Shown here piece after piece: positions 5,554 to 12,105 of a DNA stretch of 14,193 bases (positions are counted from its first letter, which is position 1; every line of letters begins with the position of its first letter). Source of the stretch: JBBDUG01 sp040904025. GTDB lineage: Bacteria > Patescibacteriota > Minisyncoccia > Phycocordibacterales > SW-6-46-9. The DNA lies in the NCBI GenBank assembly GCA_040904025.1, contig JBBDUG010000059.1:1-14193 (forward strand). Reading direction: 5' to 3'. The notes under the pieces were generated by a model. The model ran no database searches and had not been told where the DNA came from. It was given only the letters and a program-made list of their open reading frames with translations. Made by a program: the position numbers and the translations under genes.

Positions 5554-6453
5554 ATGAAAGAAAAGAAAAAACTCCTTGTTATACTCGGCCCCACCGCATC
5601 GGGCAAGAGTGACCTTGCTGTTGAATGTGCATTGAACTTCAATGGAGAAGTTGTATCCGCCGACTCTCGACAGGTGTATGAAGGTTTAGATATTGCAACT
5701 GGGAAGATAACTCAAGAGGAGATGAGGGGCATTCCTCATCATCTTCTTGATGTTGCTCGTCCGCAAGAGCAATACAGCGTTGCACTATACAAAGAAGCAG
5801 CAGATGAGGTGATAGAAGATGTTCATGCTCGGGGAAAGCTTCCCATACTTGCCGGCGGCACTGGATTCTATATACAAGCAATTGTGGATAATATGATGCT
5901 ACCGGATGTTGGACCTAATCAGATGTTACGAGAGCAATTGCAAGAAAAATCAGTTGAGGAGTTGCGTAGTATACTCAAAGAACTTGATCCCCGACGAGAA
6001 GAGGATATTACACAAGACAACCCACGGCGCCTTATCCGTGCCATTGAGATAGCAAAAGAACTCGGACATGTACCAAAAGTGCAGAAAGAAGTTAGATTTA
6101 ACACACTCCAGATCGGATTGAAACCTAAAAAGAAAGAGTTAAAGAGACGAATACAAATCCGCACGCAACAAAGACTTGAACGAGGTATGATCGAAGAAGT
6201 AGAAGAGCTTTATAAGGAAGGACTCTCACTTAAACGAATGAGAGAACTTGGTCTCGAATACGAGCACCTTGCTGATTATCTAGAGGATAAGATTGATACG
6301 GAGGAATTAGTACAGAGTATAGAACGAGACGATTGGAGATACGCAAGACAACAGATAAAGTGGTTTAAGAGGGATAAGCGGATTAAGTGGTTTTCTCCAG
6401 AAAATCCGGAAGAGATATTGGCTCATATTAAAGAGTGGTTGACAGAGAGTTAA
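5554..6453 (+). CDS. miaA: tRNA dimethylallyltransferase
   Basis: A 299-aa enzyme that transfers a dimethylallyl group from DMAPP to N6 of A37 in tRNAs reading codons that begin with U. Visible motifs: P-loop GPTASGKS (12-19), DSRQVY (37-42), GLDIATGK, GGTGFYIQA (101-109), DNPRRLIRAIEIAKEL, and a C-terminal GLEYEHLADYLE and YARQQIKWFKRDKRIKWF. The length is normal. The frame is open upstream to 5161, but that would translate through tRNA-Leu(CAA); homology begins with MKEKKKLLVILGPTASGKS, so ATG 5554 is the start. There is no Shine-Dalgarno sequence, because the preceding bases belong to the tRNA. It is probably co-transcribed with that tRNA from the 5393-5421 promoter, and with the small membrane protein gene 55 nt downstream. 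Confidence 0.96.
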   Translation: MKEKKKLLVILGPTASGKSDLAVECALNFNGEVVSADSRQVYEGLDIATGKITQEEMRGIPHHLLDVARPQEQYSVALYKEAADEVIEDVHARGKLPILAGGTGFYIQAIVDNMMLPDVGPNQMLREQLQEKSVEELRSILKELDPRREEDITQDNPRRLIRAIEIAKELGHVPKVQKEVRFNTLQIGLKPKKKELKRRIQIRTQQRLERGMIEEVEELYKEGLSLKRMRELGLEYEHLADYLEDKIDTEELVQSIERDDWRYARQQIKWFKRDKRIKWFSPENPEEILAHIKEWLTES

Positions 6454-6508
6454 TTTAACTTTATCATTTCGATAGACTCGATAAAACGGAATCAACCCCA
6501 TTGAGACG

Positions 6509-6733
6509 ATGGATATATGGTTTAAGGTCCAACGCGTTGCTGAGTACCTCGACAATAACTGGCCACGTCTTTATAAAGTTCTTTTCTATGGTCTCTGTAT
6601 ACTCTTTCTCCCCCTTTTTCTCCTCATTGTAGTGAGTATATGGAGTATCAGAGAACATGCTACAAAACTGTTCGCTGATAGAGGTGGCGAAACAGAGCAT
6701 GCTCACAAACTGATGCAGCAGCAAGATCAATAA
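6509..6733 (+). CDS. Small single-span membrane protein, function unknown
   Basis: A 74-aa protein with one strong hydrophobic segment at about residues 24-46 (VLFYGLCILFLPLFLLIVV). It is preceded by a polar N-terminal stretch of about 22 residues with several aromatics, and followed by a charged tail (REHATKLFADRGG). I recognise no family. It lies 55 nt after miaA on the same strand, and an intrinsic terminator overlaps its stop codon, consistent with the last gene of a tRNA-Leu(CAA)-miaA transcript. ATG 6509 has only a weak TTGAGA before it. It may be a real gene or a fortuitous hydrophobic frame; its position just before the terminator favours the former. Confidence 0.6.
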   Translation: MDIWFKVQRVAEYLDNNWPRLYKVLFYGLCILFLPLFLLIVVSIWSIREHATKLFADRGGETEHAHKLMQQQDQ

Positions 6734-6750
6734 CATCTTGCTGTTTTTTC
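6719..6750 (+). terminator. Strong intrinsic terminator closing the miaA transcript
   Basis: CAGCAAGAT (6719-6727) pairs perfectly with ATCTTGCTG (6735-6743) across a 7-nt loop, followed by six T and then CTTTTT. The stem includes the last codons and the stop codon of the 74-aa reading frame. Confidence 0.85.
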
Positions 6751-6756
6751 TTTTTG

Positions 6757-6828
6757 CGGGTCCACCAGGACTTGAACCTGGAACGGTGGTTTTGGAGACC
6801 ACTGTTTTACCAATTAAACTATGGACCC
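6757..6828 (-). tRNA. tRNA-Trp(CCA)
   Basis: This is a 72-nt minus-strand tRNA. The acceptor GGGTCCA pairs with TGGACCC and the discriminator is G. The stem GTGGT/ACCAC closes the loop CTCCAAA with anticodon CCA (complement of 6793-6795). It reads UGG only, which fits a standard code in which UGA is not Trp. Positions 36-38 are AAA (MiaA motif). No CCA tail is encoded. It lies downstream of the rpmG terminator; I could not identify its promoter. Confidence 0.95.
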
Positions 6829-6847
6829 TTCCGAGATAAGGGTATCA

Positions 6848-6878
6848 GAAAAACAACCCTGTTTCTAGGGTTGTTTTA
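6848..6878 (-). terminator. Terminator of rpmG, potentially bidirectional
   Basis: ACAACCCT (6853-6860) pairs with AGGGTTGT (6867-6874) around GTTTCT. It is flanked by A-rich sequence on the left and T-rich sequence on the right, so both strands show a hairpin plus U-tract. It overlaps the rpmG stop codon (6876-6878). Confidence 0.75.
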
Positions 6879-7070
6879 CTCTTTATTTTTTATTTTCTTT
6901 TTCTTCCCCGCTTTCTTCACTTCTTCAAAGATAACGTGTTTATTAAGCTTCGGACTATATTTACGAAGCTTTAATTTATGATCAGCAAGACGTCGCTTGT
7001 TCTTGCGCGTGTAGTATACTTCTCCTGTTTCTTTATTCTGGAGAATTACGAGTTGTTTTTGACCTGCCAT
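6876..7070 (-). CDS. rpmG: 50S ribosomal protein L33, cysteine-free form
   Basis: A 64-aa basic protein matching the L33 pattern: a strand-like VILQNKETGEVYYTRKNKR, then KLKLRKYSPKLNKHVIFEEVKK. In zinc-binding L33 two CxxC pairs sit where this protein has LQNK and SPKL, so it is the zinc-independent type. A lysine-rich tail (KKAGKKKKIKNKE) makes it slightly longer than the usual 50-55 aa. ATG 7070 follows a -10 box TATAGT by 10 nt, so the mRNA is probably nearly leaderless. It lies between tRNA-Tyr upstream and tRNA-Trp downstream on the same strand. Confidence 0.88.
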   Translation of the reverse strand: MAGQKQLVILQNKETGEVYYTRKNKRRLADHKLKLRKYSPKLNKHVIFEEVKKAGKKKKIKNKE

Positions 7071-7080
7071 AACGGAAAAG

Positions 7081-7109
7081 ACTATATCATTAAGTGCTTA
7101 TATTCGCAA
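7081..7109 (-). promoter_or_regulatory. Promoter of rpmG
   Basis: On the minus strand: TTGCGA (7104-7109), a 17-nt spacer and TATAGT (7081-7086), ending 10 nt before the rpmG ATG. The predicted leader is only about 3-4 nt. Confidence 0.6.
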
Positions 7110-7118
7110 TATACCTAG

Positions 7119-7202
7119 TGCGCCGGGCAGGATTCGAACCTGCGTAGCCACATGGGCGATGGTTTTACAGACCATTGCGATTGACCGCTCCGCCACCGAC
7201 GC
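7119..7202 (-). tRNA. tRNA-Tyr(GTA)
   Basis: This is an 84-nt minus-strand class II tRNA. The acceptor GCGTCGG pairs with CCGGCGC (one G-T pair) and the discriminator is A. The stem ATGGT/ACCAT closes the loop CTGTAAA with anticodon GTA (complement of 7166-7168). It has the long variable arm expected of bacterial tRNA-Tyr and the MiaA motif at 36-38. No CCA is encoded. Confidence 0.95.
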
Positions 7203-7207
7203 AAAAT

Positions 7208-7241
7208 CACCTGCTCGTTAGTCTAGCATAAACGAGAGGTG
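7208..7241 (-). terminator. Possible terminator after the Clp gene
   Basis: CACC plus CTCGTT (7208-7219) pairs with AACGAG plus GGTG (7231-7241), with small mismatches and an 11-nt loop. Only ATTTTG follows on the minus strand, so termination would be weak. The loop holds the -10 box of the tRNA-Tyr promoter. Confidence 0.35.
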
Positions 7242-7247
7242 TTTCAA
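7220..7247 (-). promoter_or_regulatory. Putative promoter of tRNA-Tyr
   Basis: On the minus strand: TTGAAA (7242-7247), a 16-nt spacer and TAGACT (7220-7225). It abuts the Clp stop codon (7248-7250). The predicted start near 7213 lies about 11 nt before the tRNA. Confidence 0.5.
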
Positions 7248-9938
7248 CTACGCTGCCACTGGCTCTTTCTTCCGTGTCTTCGCCTTGCTTTTTGCCTTAC
7301 TTTTCTTTGCTCGCACGGTAAAGGAGAGTTCATCACTTCCCTTCTTTTTGCGTACATAGACACGTCCACCCTGCATGATTCCCTTTGAGATCATACGATT
7401 TGCAATTGGGGTAAGTATCTTTGTTTGAATAATACGCTTAAGTGGGCGCGCACCATATTGTGGGTTATACCCCTCCTTTGCTAAGTAGTCGAGAACAGGT
7501 TTAGAGAGCTTAATAGAAATATCCTTCTCTGCAAGTCGCTCTTTAACCAGCTCAACCTGAATATCAACAATATCTCGAATTGCCTCTTCTGAGAGAACAT
7601 TAAAGAGTACAATATCATCGAGACGGTTAAGAAACTCGGGTCGGAAGTGATCCTTAAGTGATTTCATCACCTTATCCTTTGCATGTTCATACTGATCTTT
7701 TGCCCCTCCGGTAGAGAATCCGAGAGACTGCATCTTGTCGATATGCTCTGCCCCTACATTGGATGTGAGGATAATGATTGAGTTCTTGAAGTTAACTGTG
7801 CGTCCCTTAGCATCAGTCAAGCGACCATTATCAAGCACCTGAAGTAATACATTAAATACTTCTGGGTGTGCCTTCTCGATCTCATCGAAGAGAACAACAG
7901 AGTATGGTCTGTGACGAATCTGCTCGGTAAGTTGACCTCCCTCTTCATATCCTACATATCCGGCGGGAGAGCCGATCATCTTAGAGACAGCGTGTCGTTC
8001 CATATATTCGGACATATCAACACGCACCAATGCCTTCTCATCATCAAACATGAATTCAGCCAATGCTTTAGTCAACTCGGTCTTTCCAACTCCAGTTGGA
8101 CCGAGGAAGATGAAGGAGCCAATTGGTTTATCAGGATCAGCAATACCAACTCGTGAGCGCTTTACAGAGTCAGCAACTTTCGAAACAGCTTCTTCTTGTC
8201 CAACAACACGCTCCTTGAGTTTTTCTTCCATACGGGAGAGTTTTTTAACTTCTGTCTCAAGCATCTTTGAGACAGGAATGTTAGTCCATCGTGAGATAAC
8301 CTGCGCAATATCCTCTTCATTTACTTCTTCTTTGAGAATACGGCGTGATTTCTGCAACTTCTGCAGACGTTTATTACTCTTATCAAGCTCCTTCTCCATC
8401 TCAGGAATATCCCGATATCGAATCTCTGCAGCACGTCCGAGATCTGCAACCGCTTCCGCGTTGTCAGCTTCAACACGCGCCTGATCAAGATCAGTCTTGA
8501 GTTCTTTGATTGAGAAGAGTGCATCTTTTTCATTCGTCCATTTAACCTCAAGTTCTTTTGTCTCTTCTTTGAGCTCAGCGATCTCTTTATCTATCTCATC
8601 AATACGCTTTTGTGCCTCATCTCCATCATTTTCAGCTTCATTCTCAAGTGCTTTCTTCTCTATCTCAAATCGAAGGATCTTACGATGTGCTTCTTCAAGC
8701 TCAGGAGGCTTGTTCTCAAGTATCATACGCAATGCAGATGAAGCTTCGTCGATAAGGTCGACTGCCTTATCAGGCAAATAGCGGTCCGTAAGATAGCGAC
8801 TAGAGAGCTTTACCGCCGCTAATATTGCTTCGTCTAATATCTTCACTCCGTGGAAAAGTTCATACTTTTCTTTTAGACCACGAAGAATAGCTATTGCATC
8901 ATCAATTGATGGTTCGTTTATATAGACCGGCTGGAAACGTCGTGTCAGCGCCGGATCCTTTTCAATATGTTTTTGATATTCTTTAAGTGTTGTTGCACCA
9001 ATTGCATGCAATTCACCGCGTGCCAATGCCGGCTTGAGCATATTAGAGGCATCCATTGCCCCTTCAGCTGCACCTGCACCAACAATGGTGTGAATTTCAT
9101 CGATAAAGAGGATGACATCTCCTTCAGACTTCTCTATCTCTTTCATTATCTTCTTGAGACGATCTTCAAACTCACCACGATACTTCGTACCGGCAATAAG
9201 CTGTCCGAGATCGAGTGAGACAAGCTTTCTTCCTTTTAGAGACTCGGGAACATCTCCTGAAGACATACGCTGTGCAAGCCCTTCAACTATTGCTGTTTTT
9301 CCTACCCCCGCCTCTCCGATGAGAATCGGATTATTCTTTGTACGCCGAGAGAGTATCTGTATGATTCGATTTATTTCTTTATCCCGTCCAATAACAGGAT
9401 CAAGCTTGTTCTCTTGAGCAAGTTTGGTAAGACTACGAGTATATTTAGTCACCGCGCGGAGTCGGTTGGGACCAGCATTTTCGGACCCACCTTCTTCACG
9501 AACTTCTTTGAGCGCACTCATAACTTTCTTCTGTGTGACATTAAAGCGATCGAGTATTTCGTCTGCAATATTATCCGTTGCAAGTACTGCAAGAAAGAGG
9601 TGTTCAGTGGAGACATATTCATCTTTAAGCTTGCCCGCGATCTTTACCGACCCTTCGAGTACCTTCACTAACTCAGGTGTTAGATATACCTGATATGACG
9701 GGGATACAACTGGTGATCCTTCAGGCTCTTCAAGTTCATCCATAACTGCATCGGTAAACATGACAACATCAATTCCAATGCGTTCGAGTATTGAATATAC
9801 AACACTGTCATCCTGCAAGACGAGGGCGCCAAGTACGTGAAGTACGCCAACTTGGTTCTGTCCTCGTTCTATTGCGAGTTCATGTGCGCGACGAATGACC
9901 TCTTGTGCTTTTTGTGTAAACTTTCCAAATGGTGGCAT
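7248..9938 (-). CDS. clpB: ClpB-type AAA+ disaggregase with a ClpC-like LGF loop
   Basis: An 896-aa hexameric ATPase that threads aggregated or damaged proteins through its pore. In order: double Clp_N repeat (about 5-145); AAA-1 with Walker A GEAGVGKT (208-215), pore loop TKYRG (251-255) and Walker B VILFIDEIH (275-283); a long coiled-coil middle domain (about 405-545); AAA-2 with Walker A GPTGVGKT (613-620), pore loop GYVGYEEGG and Walker B VVLFDEIEKAHP; and the Clp D2-small domain (YNPQYGARPLKR). The long middle domain points to ClpB. However, residues 739-741 are LGF, in the position of the ClpP-docking loop of ClpC/ClpA, which ClpB normally lacks. A basic tail (KKSKAKSKAKTRKK) ends the protein. 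The start ATG 9938 has no Shine-Dalgarno sequence. No CIRCE heat-shock operator is visible. clpC is the alternative name. Confidence 0.93.
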   Translation of the reverse strand: MPPFGKFTQKAQEVIRRAHELAIERGQNQVGVLHVLGALVLQDDSVVYSILERIGIDVVMFTDAVMDELEEPEGSPVVSPSYQVYLTPELVKVLEGSVKIAGKLKDEYVSTEHLFLAVLATDNIADEILDRFNVTQKKVMSALKEVREEGGSENAGPNRLRAVTKYTRSLTKLAQENKLDPVIGRDKEINRIIQILSRRTKNNPILIGEAGVGKTAIVEGLAQRMSSGDVPESLKGRKLVSLDLGQLIAGTKYRGEFEDRLKKIMKEIEKSEGDVILFIDEIHTIVGAGAAEGAMDASNMLKPALARGELHAIGATTLKEYQKHIEKDPALTRRFQPVYINEPSIDDAIAILRGLKEKYELFHGVKILDEAILAAVKLSSRYLTDRYLPDKAVDLIDEASSALRMILENKPPELEEAHRKILRFEIEKKALENEAENDGDEAQKRIDEIDKEIAELKEETKELEVKWTNEKDALFSIKELKTDLDQARVEADNAEAVADLGRAAEIRYRDIPEMEKELDKSNKRLQKLQKSRRILKEEVNEEDIAQVISRWTNIPVSKMLETEVKKLSRMEEKLKERVVGQEEAVSKVADSVKRSRVGIADPDKPIGSFIFLGPTGVGKTELTKALAEFMFDDEKALVRVDMSEYMERHAVSKMIGSPAGYVGYEEGGQLTEQIRHRPYSVVLFDEIEKAHPEVFNVLLQVLDNGRLTDAKGRTVNFKNSIIILTSNVGAEHIDKMQSLGFSTGGAKDQYEHAKDKVMKSLKDHFRPEFLNRLDDIVLFNVLSEEAIRDIVDIQVELVKERLAEKDISIKLSKPVLDYLAKEGYNPQYGARPLKRIIQTKILTPIANRMISKGIMQGGRVYVRKKKGSDELSFTVRAKKSKAKSKAKTRKKEPVAA

Positions 9939-9972
9939 TGCTGTTGAATGTTAAATATGGTGTGTAGTAAGG

Positions 9973-10001
9973 ATTCTACCATCATTTTATATATCCGTAA
10001 A
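9973..10001 (-). promoter_or_regulatory. Putative promoter of the Clp gene
   Basis: On the minus strand: TTTACG (9996-10001), a 17-nt spacer and TAGAAT (9973-9978). The predicted leader is about 28 nt. A weaker TAACAT ending 9 nt before the ATG would instead give a leaderless start. Confidence 0.45.
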
Positions 10002-10014
10002 TAGCGAAACAGTC

Positions 10015-10848
10015 CTATGACGCTGGTGTCTCCTCAGACTCAACACTCACTTCAGAACTTGCTTCCAAAATAGTCTCTATAGGAATAAACGTATATCCTT
10101 CTCCTTTCTTACCAGATAACGCAACAACATACCCATCTGAGGTAAAGAGTGGCACTCCTGCCTGTGGGGGTATGATGTCCGTCTTTAACGACTCTGAAAT
10201 ACTCCCCGCAGCTCCTGCAATATTCGCTCCAAATGTCTGCGTTATCGTTCCTCGACTTAATGAGAGCGAGTTTCCTCCAGAGAGAGCAAATACCTCGCTA
10301 CCAAGAGCGAGTGGTTTACCCTCTCGTATCGGTACAGAAGCCGGCACCGATCCATCCTCCGACTCAACCCGATAGTATGCAAATGATGTTTCTTCCCGAA
10401 CGAGCGTTGCATCATATCGCTTTCCAGAAAGATCATGAACATACGATACCGCTCCGAGTGATTTGTCTGCAGCTACCAGCCCATCTTCATTAAGCACGAG
10501 ACCAAAACCGGTAAACTTACCAGAAGAAGAGGCGGTGTCGTCTCCAGAAAGATATGTGCGTACAATGCCGTCCGATACAGAAGAAACTGCTTCTTCCAGT
10601 GAAGCATCTCGTTCAACAACCACCACCTTTTCAGTGACTCGTTCAGTCGGATCAACCTCCTGAATCTCATCAGGTGGAACAACACGTTCAATAGTATGTT
10701 CAACAACCCGATTTACCGTCTTCGTCACCGCTGGTGGTGCATAGTCCATCATAGAGACTGTCACAATACCAGTCGCTAACGAGGTCACGAAACTGACAAG
10801 AAGCGCCAGAAGAAGGAGTTGGTGTTTGCTAAGATCCTCTAGATTCAT
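10015..10848 (-). CDS. Membrane-anchored HtrA/S1C-like protein lacking the catalytic triad (pseudoprotease)
   Basis: A 277-aa protein with an N-terminal membrane anchor (about 10-33) and a charged, Val-rich linker (about 40-90) that may form a coil. A trypsin-like S1C domain follows (about 90-262), predicted outside the membrane. The fold is suggested by FGLVLNEDGLVAADKSL (116-131), matching the HtrA pattern GFIIS-DGYILTNNHV, and by PPQAGVPLFTSDGYVVAL (227-244), matching NPGNSGGPLFN-GEVIGI. The catalytic residues are missing. No His stands in the DGLVAADKSL segment, Ser155 (ETSFAYYRV) replaces the Asp of D-LAVLKV, and Ala230 aligns with the nucleophilic Ser. No PDZ domain follows. It is probably a non-catalytic binding or scaffold protein. 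A -10 box TATACT ends 6 nt before ATG 10848, indicating a leaderless mRNA. Family assignment is by motif only. Confidence 0.75.
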   Translation of the reverse strand: MNLEDLSKHQLLLLALLVSFVTSLATGIVTVSMMDYAPPAVTKTVNRVVEHTIERVVPPDEIQEVDPTERVTEKVVVVERDASLEEAVSSVSDGIVRTYLSGDDTASSSGKFTGFGLVLNEDGLVAADKSLGAVSYVHDLSGKRYDATLVREETSFAYYRVESEDGSVPASVPIREGKPLALGSEVFALSGGNSLSLSRGTITQTFGANIAGAAGSISESLKTDIIPPQAGVPLFTSDGYVVALSGKKGEGYTFIPIETILEASSEVSVESEETPAS

Positions 10849-10854
10849 AGTTGT

Positions 10855-10860
10855 AGTATA
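10855..10860 (-). promoter_or_regulatory. -10 box of the HtrA-like gene (leaderless layout)
   Basis: TATACT on the minus strand ends 6 nt before the start codon, so transcription should begin at or next to the ATG. The -35 region (TCGCCT at 17 nt) is weak. Confidence 0.5.
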
Positions 10861-10900
10861 ACGAATATCTCCCGCAGAGGCGAATACAAATATATCTCCT

Positions 10901-12043
10901 CTAAAAGAGCTTTTTTAATACCTCACAAAATCGTTCCACCTCACCCTCAGTTGTCTCTTTTCCTAAGGTGACACGGAGCGCTTCACGTTGACTCCCCCCA
11001 GGAAGTTCGGAAATCACAAATGACCCCTCTCCCCCACTCTCGAGACACGCACTCCGTGTCGCAACAGAAATCCCCGCTTCATCAAGTCTCATTTGCAAAA
11101 ATTCATGGTTTGTAGATGGGAATGAAATACTTACATTTCCCGGCACTCGCTTCTCAAGCGATCCATTGATTGTCGCTTGTGGAAACTGTGTCTGTATATT
11201 CTGTATCAATACATCGCGTAGTCGTGAGATGGATGCAGAATATTCACCTCGCTCCGCCTCTGCGATCTCAACCGCTTCGCGAAATCCGATGATAAGGGGG
11301 ATGGGGGGAGTTCCTGATCGATATGACTTTTCTGAACCTAGAAAGAGAGGTTCAATTGAGACATCTTTTTTAATAAACAACCCCCCTATCCCCTTTGGTC
11401 CATACATCTTGTGGGCATCAACAGTGAGGAGATCTACACCGAGTTTCTCAACATCAATAGACTGCCAGAGCCATGCCTGACTCGCATCAGTATGAACATA
11501 TATCCGCCCATCCATCTTCCGCGTCTCCTTCACCACCTCTCGCACCGGCTGTATCGTTCCAATCTCGCTATTTACCAACTGCACGGAGACCAGAAGCGTC
11601 TCGTCATTCAATGCATCTTTAAATGCTGATATATCAATAATACCCTCCGCATCAATTGGAATTAAAACAACTTCCATTCCCCGTTTCTCGGCATACTTTT
11701 TAATATCCGCAACAGAGGGGTGCTCAATTGCAGAGAGAATAACTCTCTTTCCCGCACATTCCTCATCGGAGAAGGAATCAAGGAGTCCCCGCAGTGCAAG
11801 TGTGTTTGACTCAGTTCCCGATGAGGTAAATACGAAATCAACCTCTCCTACATACCCTTGCATTCCCAATGCATGCCCGATAACGTGCCGTGCCTCATCA
11901 ATCACCTCTTCAACAGACTTCCCGTCGCTATGCAGTGACCGGGGGTGAAAGAAGTCTTCATTCCAATATGGCTCCATAGCAGAGAGCACCCGCGAATCAA
12001 CCGGGGTCGTGGAGGCATAATCAAGATAGATTCGATCATTCAT
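10901..12043 (-). CDS. Cysteine desulfurase, NifS/IscS type (PLP-dependent class V aminotransferase fold)
   Basis: A 380-aa enzyme that takes sulfur from L-cysteine as an enzyme-bound persulfide, for Fe-S clusters or tRNA thiolation. Visible motifs: YLDYASTTPVD (6-16), FTSSGTESNTLAL (72-84), EHPSV with PLP-stacking H108, VQLVNSEIGTIQPV (154-167), VHTDASQ with D186 and Q189, and DAHKMYGPKGIGG with PLP lysine K212. The catalytic Cys is C333 in TRSACLES, followed by ALRVTLGKETTEGEVERF. All key residues are present and the length is typical. No iscU, iscR or thiI-like gene is adjacent, so the sulfur acceptor cannot be told from context. The start ATG 12043 is preceded by TATAAT with an 8-nt gap. 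The gene is divergent from infB across 62 nt. nifS, iscS and sufS are all possible names; motif spacing favours the NifS/IscS group. Confidence 0.93.
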   Translation of the reverse strand: MNDRIYLDYASTTPVDSRVLSAMEPYWNEDFFHPRSLHSDGKSVEEVIDEARHVIGHALGMQGYVGEVDFVFTSSGTESNTLALRGLLDSFSDEECAGKRVILSAIEHPSVADIKKYAEKRGMEVVLIPIDAEGIIDISAFKDALNDETLLVSVQLVNSEIGTIQPVREVVKETRKMDGRIYVHTDASQAWLWQSIDVEKLGVDLLTVDAHKMYGPKGIGGLFIKKDVSIEPLFLGSEKSYRSGTPPIPLIIGFREAVEIAEAERGEYSASISRLRDVLIQNIQTQFPQATINGSLEKRVPGNVSISFPSTNHEFLQMRLDEAGISVATRSACLESGGEGSFVISELPGGSQREALRVTLGKETTEGEVERFCEVLKKLF

Positions 12044-12051
12044 ACCCCCAC

Positions 12052-12078
12052 ATTATATGGAAGACCTTTATAAATCAA
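12052..12078 (-). promoter_or_regulatory. Promoter of the cysteine desulfurase gene
   Basis: On the minus strand: TTGATT (12073-12078), a 15-nt spacer and a perfect TATAAT (12052-12057), ending 8 nt before the ATG. The mRNA is probably leaderless. It overlaps the divergent infB promoter. Confidence 0.55.
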
Positions 12079-12095
12079 CATAATTACGCTATACT
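12067..12095 (+). promoter_or_regulatory. Promoter of infB
   Basis: TTTATA (12067-12072), a 17-nt spacer and TATACT (12090-12095), ending 10 nt before ATG 12106. The predicted leader is about 3-4 nt. It interleaves with the -35 of the divergent desulfurase promoter. Confidence 0.55.
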
Positions 12096-12105
12096 CAAGC
12101 GCGTC

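Noticed and set aside
6464..6802. Minus-strand 112-aa frame
   Set aside because: It overlaps tRNA-Trp, the miaA terminator and the plus-strand small membrane gene; there is no start signal.
9939..10014. Search for a CIRCE or similar heat-shock operator before clpB
   Set aside because: No TTAGCACTC/GAGTGCTAA inverted repeat or other clear palindrome is present.
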